From an uncultured Rhodospirillaceae bacterium (GTDB taxonomy: Bacteria; Pseudomonadota; Alphaproteobacteria; RF32; CAG-239): DNA of 10,440 nucleotides. The position numbers and the translations under genes are program-made. The stretch is from contig ONQU01000018.1 of assembly GCA_900320035.1 (NCBI GenBank), positions 1 to 10,440 of the forward strand, written 5' to 3'. This document shows positions 1 through 6,032 of this stretch, piece after piece; the stretch's first letter is position 1, and each line of letters begins with the position of its first letter. Below the pieces are notes generated by a model, which was not told where the DNA came from, did not search any database, and saw nothing but the letters and a program-made list of their open reading frames with translations.

Positions 1-33
1 AATTTTGGCGTATTTTTAGATATATTCAAAAAC

Positions 34-63
34 AAAAAACACCGATTCGAGACGGTGTTTTTT
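34..63 (-). terminator. Rho-independent terminator of the atp operon
   Basis: An 11-bp perfect inverted repeat (34-44 paired with 53-63) encloses an 8-nt loop. Its core is ACACCG/CGGTGT, flanked by an A-tract on one side and a T-tract on the other. Read on the minus strand it begins about 20 nt after the atpC stop codon and ends in a run of U, as expected for an intrinsic terminator. Because it has A and T tracts on both sides, it could also stop transcription coming from the left on the plus strand. Confidence 0.88.
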
Positions 64-84
64 TGTTGCATTATTAGGCGTAAT

Positions 85-453
85 TTAGTTCGCAAAAGCT
101 GTTAAATAATGATGAATTGTTTCGTAGAAAACAGTATTTTCCGGTTCTTCTTCTTTTAGTTTCAACGCTTCTTCGGCAGTAATATGCGAATGTTCAATGA
201 GATGACGGGTGGAAATTTGGCAAACATTATCAGCAATATCCGCCACGCCGTTATCAATAAAATACCAATCTTTAATGTTATCTTGCTCATCTAAAATTTG
301 CATGACGCCGGCGTGTATAACCAGTGAAGTCGGTGCACGATCTTCAATAACCGTCAGATTCGTTGTGCCATACGGCAAAACCACACGATACACCTTGCGA
401 TTCATCGCCGTGCGCTCCGGTGTCCATATTTTCAATGTCACATTTTCAGCCAT
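85..453 (-). CDS. atpC: F1F0 ATP synthase subunit epsilon, short and divergent
   Basis: Encodes a 122-residue epsilon subunit, the part of the F1 central stalk that binds gamma and the c-ring and can inhibit ATP hydrolysis. Residues 1-87 fit the N-terminal beta-sandwich: an opening VTLKIWTPER strand, VVLPYGTTN where family members have a glycine-rich VVLPG turn, and a later FIDNGVADI strand. The usual HAP motif reads RAP here (residues 39-41), so the domain is recognisable but divergent. The remainder (about 91-122) is charged and helical but shorter than the two-helix hairpin of most bacterial epsilons, which are usually 130-140 residues. It is the last gene of the operon, starts 1 nt after the atpD stop, and is followed by a terminator. 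Its identity rests on position as much as on similarity, but both agree. Confidence 0.93.
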   Translation of the reverse strand: MAENVTLKIWTPERTAMNRKVYRVVLPYGTTNLTVIEDRAPTSLVIHAGVMQILDEQDNIKDWYFIDNGVADIADNVCQISTRHLIEHSHITAEEALKLKEEEPENTVFYETIHHYLTAFAN

Positions 454-454
454 C

Positions 455-1894
455 TTAGCTTGCCTCTTTCATTTTTTCAGCTTTAGCTATGGCTTCTTCA
501 ATGGTGCCAACCATATAAAAAGCTGCTTCCGGTAAATCATCATACAGGCCATCTAAAATGCCTTTGAAGCCCTTAATGGTATCTTCAAGTTGAACATAAA
601 CACCTTTCAAGCCGGTAAACACTTCAGCCACATGGAACGGTTGCGATAAAAACTTCTGGATTTTGCGTGCGCGTGAGACAACTTGTCGATCTTCTTCAGA
701 AAGTTCATCCATACCTAAAATGGCAATGATATCTTGCAAAGAGTTGTATTTTTGTAAAATTTCTTGTACACGACGCGCTGTTTCATAATGTTCTTGGCCA
801 GCAATATCCGGACTTAAGGCACGACTGGTCGAATCAAGCGGATCAACCGCCGGATAAATACCTAATTCAGAAATTTTACGTGATAACACTGTTGTAGCGT
901 CTAAGTGGGCAAAGGTTGTTGCCGGCGCCGGATCGGTTAAGTCGTCGGCCGGCACGTAAACCGCCTGCACGGAAGTGATTGAGCCGTCTTTAGTTGATGT
1001 AATGCGCTCTTGCATGGCACCCATATCCGTGCCGAGTGTCGGTTGATAACCCACCGCTGACGGAATACGTCCGAGCAAAGCTGAAACTTCAGAACCTGCT
1101 TGAGTGAAGCGGAAAATGTTATCGATAAACAACAACACATCTTGGTGCTCTTTATCGCGGAAATATTCAGCTTCGGTTAAACCGGTTAAAGCCACACGCG
1201 CACGAGCTCCTGGCGGTTCATTCATTTGTCCGTAAACCAATACGGTTTTAGATTTATCACCGTTCAAATCAATAACGCCTGATTCAATCATTTCATGGTA
1301 CAAGTCATTCCCTTCACGCGTACGTTCACCTACACCGGTGAATACCGAATAACCACCATGACCTTTGGCAATGTTGTTAATTAATTCCATAATCAGCACG
1401 GTTTTTCCCACACCGGCACCGCCAAACAGACCAATTTTACCACCCTTAGAATACGGCTCCAATAAATCGATAACTTTAATGCCGGTGACGAGAATCTCCT
1501 CTTTGGTTGATTGGTCAGTAAAAGCCGGTGCTTCGCGGTGAATAGGAGAATACATTGTGCTTTTTACTTCACCTCTTTCATCAACAGGCTCACCTAATAC
1601 ATTGATAATACGCCCTAAAAGCTCCGGTCCGACCGGAACTTTAATCGGTTCGCCGGTATTGATAACTTCTAAACCACGCACCAAACCATCGGTTGAATCC
1701 AAAGCAATACAACGCACAACACAATCGCCTAAATGTTGTTCCACCTCTAAAACCAAACGTTTACCATTGTTGTTGCACTCCAAGGCATCTAAAATATTCG
1801 GCAATTCGTCCTCATTGGCAAATTTTACATCGACAACCGCGCCTAAAACCTGATGAATATGGCCTATTTTTTGCGCTTTATTTTTCTTTTCCAT
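455..1894 (-). CDS. atpD: F1F0 ATP synthase subunit beta (catalytic)
   Basis: Catalytic subunit of F1, which makes ATP from ADP and phosphate at three alpha/beta interfaces on the cytoplasmic face of the membrane. With the start used here it has 479 residues, normal for the family. Numbered from this start, visible motifs are the P-loop GGAGVGKT (158-165), the catalytic Glu in GERTREGND (Glu190), the Walker B strand VLLFIDNIF (253-261), the SALLGRIPSAVGYQP signature (about 271-285) and the DELSEED catch loop (396-402). Two in-frame ATGs are possible. The upstream one (first base 1903) lies only 1 nt from a strong AAGGAG ribosome site, whereas the ATG at 1894 is 10 nt away, so 1894 is preferred; the longer form would add only Met-Lys-Thr. 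It lies between atpG and atpC. Confidence 0.97.
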   Translation of the reverse strand: MEKKNKAQKIGHIHQVLGAVVDVKFANEDELPNILDALECNNNGKRLVLEVEQHLGDCVVRCIALDSTDGLVRGLEVINTGEPIKVPVGPELLGRIINVLGEPVDERGEVKSTMYSPIHREAPAFTDQSTKEEILVTGIKVIDLLEPYSKGGKIGLFGGAGVGKTVLIMELINNIAKGHGGYSVFTGVGERTREGNDLYHEMIESGVIDLNGDKSKTVLVYGQMNEPPGARARVALTGLTEAEYFRDKEHQDVLLFIDNIFRFTQAGSEVSALLGRIPSAVGYQPTLGTDMGAMQERITSTKDGSITSVQAVYVPADDLTDPAPATTFAHLDATTVLSRKISELGIYPAVDPLDSTSRALSPDIAGQEHYETARRVQEILQKYNSLQDIIAILGMDELSEEDRQVVSRARKIQKFLSQPFHVAEVFTGLKGVYVQLEDTIKGFKGILDGLYDDLPEAAFYMVGTIEEAIAKAEKMKEAS

Positions 1895-1904
1895 TGTCTT
1901 CATT

Positions 1905-1910
1905 CTCCTT
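1905..1910 (-). promoter_or_regulatory. Ribosome binding site of atpD
   Basis: AAGGAG on the minus strand, the strongest Shine-Dalgarno sequence inside the operon. It overlaps the TAA stop codon of atpG. Only 1 nt separates it from the first ATG (1903) but 10 nt from the second (1894), which favours the second as the true start. A strong site fits the need for three beta subunits per complex against one gamma. Confidence 0.75.
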
Positions 1911-2838
1911 AAATTGCTTCGGCACCGGCAATAATTTCAATCAACTCCGTGGTAATTGCCGATTGTCTTAAGCTGTTATATTTTAACGTTAATTCACTAA
2001 TCATTTTCTTTGCATTGCGCGTTGCACTATCCATTGAGCTCATTCGTGCACCGTGCTCACTGGCGGCGGCGTTGACCATAATCTTAAACACGTTGTCATT
2101 AAATAAAATAGGCAAAATATTGGTCAATAACGTCAACTTATCCGGTAAATACTCATATAGCGCATCACCGGAGCGATTGATTTTGCCAAGTGCCTCGCTA
2201 TCCAGTTTTTCCGTGTTTAAATCTAAAGGGCACACCTGTTCACACACAAAGTTGCGACTAATAGCAGATACAAACTGTGCATAAACAAATTCGCAAACAT
2301 CAAACTTTCCTGCTTTGAAACCATTCAGAACGCGGTCAGCTAATTTAGCTGCCGCTTTCGGATAGGAAATATTATGGGCATCCATAACCATACGTTCAAT
2401 TTCGACAGCGTCATTGCGAAAAGTTCGGCGCAGAATATCATATGCTTTTTTGCCCAAACAAACCACCTTAACGGTTTTTCCCGTTTTCAATAATTCACGA
2501 ATACGTTGTGCAGCGCGTTTAGCCGCATTACTGTTGTAGGCACCGCAAAGTCCGCGGTCTGAGGATAGAACACACAGTGTATATTTTTGCGGATTTGCTT
2601 TTTCTTGCAACAGAATAGGGCGTATAAAACGGATGTTTTTAGCTTTTTCTTCTGCTTCAATCTCCGTTTTAACGCGCAGTGCTGAGCGGCGCAAATTTTC
2701 CGAATAACCTTGATTTTTATCCACCAAAATCTGCACGCGGCGCAGTCGTGAAGCCGCCACCATCTTCATCGCCGAGGTAATTTTCTGCGTTGATTTAATG
2801 GCTTCAATGCGCGTTCGTAATTCTTTTAATCCGGCCAT
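1909..2838 (-). CDS. atpG: F1F0 ATP synthase subunit gamma
   Basis: Rotor shaft of F1: its coiled coil turns inside the alpha3beta3 ring and couples proton flow through F0 to catalysis. The protein has 309 residues, slightly above the usual 285-300. The N-terminal helix begins MAGLKELRTRIEAIKSTQKI and continues with TSAMKMVAASRLRR, the family hallmark. The C-terminal helix ends in LTLKYNSLRQSAITTELIEI followed by IAGAEAI, the other conserved arm of the coiled coil. A middle Rossmann-like region contains SSDRGLCGAYN (about residues 93-103). The ATG follows the atpA TAG stop with no gap, so translation is probably coupled. The stop codon overlaps the atpD ribosome site. No frameshift or missing segment is seen. 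Confidence 0.97.
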   Translation of the reverse strand: MAGLKELRTRIEAIKSTQKITSAMKMVAASRLRRVQILVDKNQGYSENLRRSALRVKTEIEAEEKAKNIRFIRPILLQEKANPQKYTLCVLSSDRGLCGAYNSNAAKRAAQRIRELLKTGKTVKVVCLGKKAYDILRRTFRNDAVEIERMVMDAHNISYPKAAAKLADRVLNGFKAGKFDVCEFVYAQFVSAISRNFVCEQVCPLDLNTEKLDSEALGKINRSGDALYEYLPDKLTLLTNILPILFNDNVFKIMVNAAASEHGARMSSMDSATRNAKKMISELTLKYNSLRQSAITTELIEIIAGAEAI

Positions 2839-4392
2839 CTACGCTGCTTTCTTTTGTTTTTGCAAATAGTTTTCCACAAATTCACCATAAAAAGCACTCA
2901 ATTGTTCTTTTAATTCCGGTGAAATGATCTTCTTTTCTTTAATTTCCGCCAAATATTCCGGATGGGTTGTACGCATATGCTCTAAACTTGCTTGCTCAAA
3001 AGCCTTCACATCGCTAATTTGCAGTTTAGTCAAATAACCATTGACACCGGAGAAAATGGAAACAACTTCTTCTTCGGTGGCCATCGGTTGATGGACCGGT
3101 TGTTTCAGAAGTTCGGTTAATTTAGAACCTTTATCCAGCAAATTGCGTGTAGCCTTATCCAAATCGGCTGAGAATTGAGCAAATGCCGCCATTTCGCGAT
3201 ATTGTGCTAAGTCCAGCTTCATTGAGCCCGAAACTTGCTTCATGGCCTTAACTTGGGCAGCCGAACCCACACGAGAAACCGAAATACCCACATTAACTGC
3301 CGGACGAATACCTTGATAAAACAAAGCTGTTTCCAAGAAAATTTGCCCATCAGTAATAGAAATAACGTTGGTTGGAATATAAGCAGACACGTCACCGGCT
3401 TGCGTTTCAATCACCGGCATAGCGGTCAAAGAACCCGCTCCGTAGTTATCATTCATTTTTGCGGCGCGTTCCAACAAACGTGAGTGCAAGTAGAATACGT
3501 CACCCGGATAAGCTTCGCGTCCAGGCGGACGGCGAATCAAGAGCGACATTTGACGATAGGCAACAGCTTGCTTCGATAAGTCATCGTAGAAAATCACCGC
3601 ATGCATACCATTATCACGGAAATATTCACCCATCGCGGTTCCGGCATATGGTGCTAAAAATTGCAGCGGTGCAGCTTCAGAAGCGGTGGCTGCAACCACA
3701 ATCGTATAATCCATCGCCCCATAATCGCGCAGTGTTTTAACCACTTGCGCTACCGAAGAACGTTTCTGCCCAACAGCCACATAAATGCAAAACAGTTTTT
3801 CTTTATCACTTTTTGCGGCATCATTGGTGCGTTTTTGGTTAATGATTGTATCGATAATGATAGAGGTTTTACCGGTTTGGCGGTCTCCAATAATCAATTC
3901 GCGTTGACCACGACCGATTGGAATAAGTGAGTCAATCACTTTCAAACCAGTTTGTACCGGCTCATGAACGCTACGTCTCGGAATAATCCCCGGTGCTTTA
4001 ATTTCTGCGTTACTATATTTTTCAGCCTTAATTTCCCCCATGCCGTCAATCGGATTACCTAAAGCATCGACCACACGACCGAGTAAACTTTTACCGACCG
4101 GTACACTCACAATTTGACCGGTGCGTTTAACGATATCGCCTTCTTTAATGCCTTCATCGGAACCAAACAGCACCACACTGACGCCATCTTCTTCCAAATT
4201 CAGTGCCATACCTTTAGTTCCATTGGCAAACGCAACCATCTCATTGAGTTGTACCTTGTCTAAACCATAAACACGCGCAATACCGTCACCGACGGAAAGC
4301 ACGCGCCCAACCTCTGCCATATCAATCGAAAGATCAAAATCGGCAATTTTTTCTTTTAAAATCGATGATATTTCATCTGCTTGTACAGACAT
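2839..4392 (-). CDS. atpA: F1F0 ATP synthase subunit alpha
   Basis: Non-catalytic nucleotide-binding subunit of the alpha3beta3 ring, 517 residues, close to the usual 505-515. Motifs in order: the N-terminal beta-barrel with VLSVGDGIARVYGL (31-44), the P-loop GDRQTGKT (169-176), YVAVGQKRS (204-212), the long conserved RQMSLLIRRPPGREAYPGDV stretch (280-299), and the SVSRVGSAAQ motif with the arginine finger (Arg374) that reaches into the neighbouring beta catalytic site. The segment RTNDAAKSDKEK (188-199), before the FCIYVAVGQKRS strand, resembles the small insertion seen in alphaproteobacterial alpha subunits. The start directly abuts the atpH stop (TAGATG), and the stop directly abuts the atpG start in the same way. 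All functional residues I can check are present. Confidence 0.98.
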   Translation of the reverse strand: MSVQADEISSILKEKIADFDLSIDMAEVGRVLSVGDGIARVYGLDKVQLNEMVAFANGTKGMALNLEEDGVSVVLFGSDEGIKEGDIVKRTGQIVSVPVGKSLLGRVVDALGNPIDGMGEIKAEKYSNAEIKAPGIIPRRSVHEPVQTGLKVIDSLIPIGRGQRELIIGDRQTGKTSIIIDTIINQKRTNDAAKSDKEKLFCIYVAVGQKRSSVAQVVKTLRDYGAMDYTIVVAATASEAAPLQFLAPYAGTAMGEYFRDNGMHAVIFYDDLSKQAVAYRQMSLLIRRPPGREAYPGDVFYLHSRLLERAAKMNDNYGAGSLTAMPVIETQAGDVSAYIPTNVISITDGQIFLETALFYQGIRPAVNVGISVSRVGSAAQVKAMKQVSGSMKLDLAQYREMAAFAQFSADLDKATRNLLDKGSKLTELLKQPVHQPMATEEEVVSIFSGVNGYLTKLQISDVKAFEQASLEHMRTTHPEYLAEIKEKKIISPELKEQLSAFYGEFVENYLQKQKKAA

Positions 4393-4947
4393 CTACTTTG
4401 TCCCTTTCATAAGCTGTTCTAAAGCATTTAATTTATGCTTAATGGAATTATCGATAAAATTTGTGCCGCAGCGAATTATCAATCCACCGATAATTTGCGG
4501 ATCAATAATATAATTTATCAGAATTTCTTTCTTGAAAATATTTTTTAATTTTGTTTTGAGTTTGTTTTCTTGTGCGGCGGTTAATGGGGTGACCGTGGTT
4601 ACTTCAATAGCGGCAATATCATGTTTTTGTTGATAAAGCTGAGTAAATTGCCGACAAATCAGTGCTAATAAGTCTAACTTACGATTTTCTGCCAAAAGTT
4701 TAAGTGTATTGAGCATACTTTGACTTAAACGTAATTTCGCCGCCAATAACTCAACTGTTTCAACTCTGTCTGATGCGGTAATCAGCGGGTTATTAATAGC
4801 GGATAGCTGTTTGATATCTTCTGCCGATGCCATCTCCAAACCTTGCGTATCGGCATATAGCATATCTAAGTCTCCGGCCTTCTTCGCACCGTCATACATG
4901 GCTTCAGCATATAAAATTGCTGTTTTAAGTTTAGAAACTGTTTTCAC
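4393..4947 (-). CDS. atpH: F1F0 ATP synthase subunit delta
   Basis: Peripheral-stalk subunit that ties the top of the alpha3beta3 ring to the b subunits so that the ring does not rotate with gamma. It has 184 residues, normal length. The N-terminal helical domain contains LYAEAMYDGAKKAG, matching the family's YA-A-L/M-E-A pattern. The C-terminal signature is DPQIIGGLIIRCGTNFIDNS followed by a K-L helix. The start is GTG: an in-frame TGA sits two codons upstream, so no longer form is possible, and the next ATG would remove the first helix. A weak GAG ribosome site lies 7 nt upstream. It is the first gene of the operon, and its stop abuts the atpA ATG. Confidence 0.95.
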   Translation of the reverse strand: MKTVSKLKTAILYAEAMYDGAKKAGDLDMLYADTQGLEMASAEDIKQLSAINNPLITASDRVETVELLAAKLRLSQSMLNTLKLLAENRKLDLLALICRQFTQLYQQKHDIAAIEVTTVTPLTAAQENKLKTKLKNIFKKEILINYIIDPQIIGGLIIRCGTNFIDNSIKHKLNALEQLMKGTK

Positions 4948-4994
4948 TTTTCAACTCATCTTCAAAATTAACAGATAAATCACAGTAATCAATT

Positions 4995-5023
4995 ATTATA
5001 CATATAGCAAGCTTTTGCGTAAA
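4995..5023 (-). promoter_or_regulatory. Candidate sigma70 promoter of the atp operon
   Basis: On the minus strand a perfect TATAAT -10 box (4995-5000) lies 17 nt from TTTACG (5018-5023), a 4/6 match to the -35 consensus. Transcription would begin near 4988, leaving a leader of about 40 nt before the atpH GTG. It sits in the only sizeable gap upstream of the operon (4948-5069). The spacer holds a small GCAA-GCTT-TTGC inverted repeat (about 5008-5018). Position and match are good, but there is no experimental support. Confidence 0.65.
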
Positions 5024-5040
5024 AAATCAACAAGATTTTT
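5022..5040 (-). terminator. Weak hairpin after the anti-sigma-type kinase gene
   Basis: A 7-bp inverted repeat (5022-5028 with 5034-5040; AAAAATC/GATTTTT around a 5-nt loop) ends on the minus strand in six U. It lies about 30 nt after the stop of the upstream kinase gene. The stem has only one G-C pair, so it would be a poor terminator. Its T-tract touches the -35 box of the proposed atp promoter. If it does not work, transcripts from the partner-switching pair may read into atpH. Confidence 0.3.
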
Positions 5041-5069
5041 CACTAATTGCGCATCAGTTTTATTTCTGA

Positions 5070-5507
5070 TTATTTATTAACTTGTACACCCACAGTTAAG
5101 ATATTCCATCCGTTTTGGTATCTATAAGATATTTGATCGGAAACTTTCTTGGCTAAAAATACCCCTAAACCGCCGATATCACGGTCTTTATATGCGGTTG
5201 TGGTATCAGGATCTTGGTTTTTGAGTGGATTATATTTCTTGCCTCTATCCTTGAAGCAGACACTATAAATATTGTTCTGACACGAGGTCTTTATTTCCAC
5301 AGTTCCTTCTTCGTTTTCGTAAGCATAAGATGCAATATTTGCAAAAATTTCTTCAGCAGCGGTAATCATATTAAATTGTCCATCAGCTGAAACATGATGT
5401 TTTATCATATCATTTTTAAGTAGGGTTAATACTTCCTCTAATTTATTGAGCTTGGCCTCAATAACAAGAGGAAAATTTTTGGTCTCCAAATAAACAAAAT
5501 CAAGCAT
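5070..5507 (-). CDS. RsbW/SpoIIAB-like anti-sigma-factor serine kinase (HATPase_c_2)
   Basis: A 145-residue soluble protein of the GHKL ATPase fold, the size of stand-alone RsbW/SpoIIAB/BtrW switch kinases. In order: an N-box helix AAEEIFANIASYAY (50-63) with Glu53 and Asn57 as expected for ATP-Mg binding; a G1-type box FKDRGKKYNP (85-94) with Asp87 and Gly89; and a G2-type loop DIGGLGVFLAKKVSD (110-124), followed by a final strand. Family members phosphorylate a STAS-domain partner on serine and, when free, bind a sigma factor or other target. The gene directly upstream encodes such a STAS protein, which supports the assignment. No sigma factor is adjacent, so the target is unknown; it could be a response regulator or an enzyme rather than a sigma factor. 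Local base composition is more AT-rich than the atp genes. Confidence 0.85.
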   Translation of the reverse strand: MLDFVYLETKNFPLVIEAKLNKLEEVLTLLKNDMIKHHVSADGQFNMITAAEEIFANIASYAYENEEGTVEIKTSCQNNIYSVCFKDRGKKYNPLKNQDPDTTTAYKDRDIGGLGVFLAKKVSDQISYRYQNGWNILTVGVQVNK

Positions 5508-5542
5508 TTTTATATCTCAGATCGTTAGTTATTTAAACAAAT

Positions 5543-5570
5543 TTTTTAATATTTCGCAAAATCATGTCAA
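5543..5570 (-). promoter_or_regulatory. Possible internal promoter upstream of the kinase gene
   Basis: In the 104-nt gap between the STAS and kinase genes the minus strand carries a perfect TTGACA (5565-5570), followed after 16 nt by TAAAAA (5543-5548), a 4/6 match to the -10 box. Initiation here would give the kinase its own transcript with a leader of about 30 nt. The -10 box is weak and lies in an A-rich run, so this may be chance. Confidence 0.3.
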
Positions 5571-5611
5571 TATTATTCTGCTTAACCGACATTGTCACAA
5601 GTTTGTCGTCA

Positions 5612-5920
5612 CTAGGCATCTATCATACTATCTAAACCAGCATATTCGAAAATATTTCGTATATTGTCCGAAACATTTACTATTTTAACCTGTCCGCCAA
5701 CTTTTTCTAGCGTTTTCTGCAGTATTAAAAGGGCGCGAATACCAGAAGAAAATACGTATTCGATATTAGTCATATCAAAAATCAATACTGTTATGTCATT
5801 GAGATTAATTTCTGATATTAAGCTCGGAGAGGTATTTGGATCAAGCCAACCAGATAATTTACAAGTGAGAACATTCCCTTGTTTTATTTGTTCGATTTCA
5901 AGTTTTTTATTATCGTTCAT
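5612..5920 (-). CDS. STAS-domain protein, anti-sigma factor antagonist type
   Basis: A 102-residue single STAS domain, about the size of SpoIIAA/RsbV. Visible elements are the early LTCKLSGWLDPNTSPSL segment (18-34), the core strand VLIFDMTNIEYV (45-56), and the switch motif FSSGIRALLIL (57-67), then GGQVKIVNV (75-83) and a C-terminal helix with IFEYAGLD. Ser58 is at the position phosphorylated in SpoIIAA; the Asp that often precedes it is Phe57 here, a variation also common in non-Bacillus members. In family members the unphosphorylated protein captures the anti-sigma kinase, and phosphorylation releases it. The next gene downstream on the same strand encodes such a kinase. The start is supported by AGAGGT 7 nt upstream of the ATG, and a good promoter precedes it. 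No PP2C phosphatase is in view. Confidence 0.87.
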   Translation of the reverse strand: MNDNKKLEIEQIKQGNVLTCKLSGWLDPNTSPSLISEINLNDITVLIFDMTNIEYVFSSGIRALLILQKTLEKVGGQVKIVNVSDNIRNIFEYAGLDSMIDA

Positions 5921-5950
5921 TTCATTTACCTCTATTGTACCAGATTGATA

Positions 5951-5979
5951 ATTTTAACAAAACCTAAGCAAAGTGTAAA
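5951..5979 (-). promoter_or_regulatory. Candidate sigma70 promoter of the STAS-kinase pair
   Basis: On the minus strand TTTACA (5974-5979, 5/6 match to the -35 box) and TAAAAT (5951-5956, 5/6 match to the -10 box) are separated by exactly 17 nt. Transcription would start near 5944, giving a leader of about 24 nt that keeps the AGAGGT ribosome site. This is the best-balanced promoter in the window, and it makes the pair a unit separate from the helicase gene. Confidence 0.65.
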
Positions 5980-6000
5980 ATATAATTCTTAATATTTTTA

Positions 6001-6029
6001 TAATTTTAAATCTGCGGATTGCAAAATTA
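6001..6029 (-). other. Hairpin downstream of the helicase gene
   Basis: A two-part inverted repeat begins 3 nt after the helicase stop codon: TAATTTT (6023-6029 on the minus strand) pairs with AAAATTA (6001-6007), and inside it AATC pairs with GATT around the loop CGCA, with a small asymmetric internal loop between the two helices. There is no clean U-tract afterwards, so it is not a standard intrinsic terminator. It could protect the mRNA 3' end or simply reflect the very AT-rich spacer. Confidence 0.3.
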
Positions 6030-6032
6030 AAA

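Noticed and set aside
209..535. Plus-strand open frame of 108 codons opposite atpC and atpD
   Set aside because: Lies antisense across two clearly conserved genes, has no recognisable domain, and crosses a gene junction; it is a shadow frame.
1949..2284. Plus-strand open frame of 111 codons opposite atpG
   Set aside because: Fully antisense to a conserved gene and shows no family motif; this is the usual by-product of coding on the other strand.
4945..4959. UGA read as tryptophan, extending atpH to the ATG at 4959
   Set aside because: Every gene here is open under the standard bacterial code with tryptophan encoded by TGG, and GTG at 4947 has a plausible ribosome site, so recoding is not needed.
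5053..5070. ATCAG/CTGAT hairpin as terminator of the kinase gene
   Set aside because: Only 5 bp, overlaps the stop codon, and no U-tract follows on the minus strand.
5934..5939. TACAAT as -10 box of the STAS gene
   Set aside because: Matches 5/6, but a start site 6-7 nt downstream would remove the AGAGGT ribosome site; the TTTACA-N17-TAAAAT promoter upstream fits better.
5664..5948. Plus-strand open frame of 94 codons opposite the STAS gene
   Set aside because: The minus-strand STAS protein has a clear domain, ribosome site and promoter; the antisense frame has none of these.
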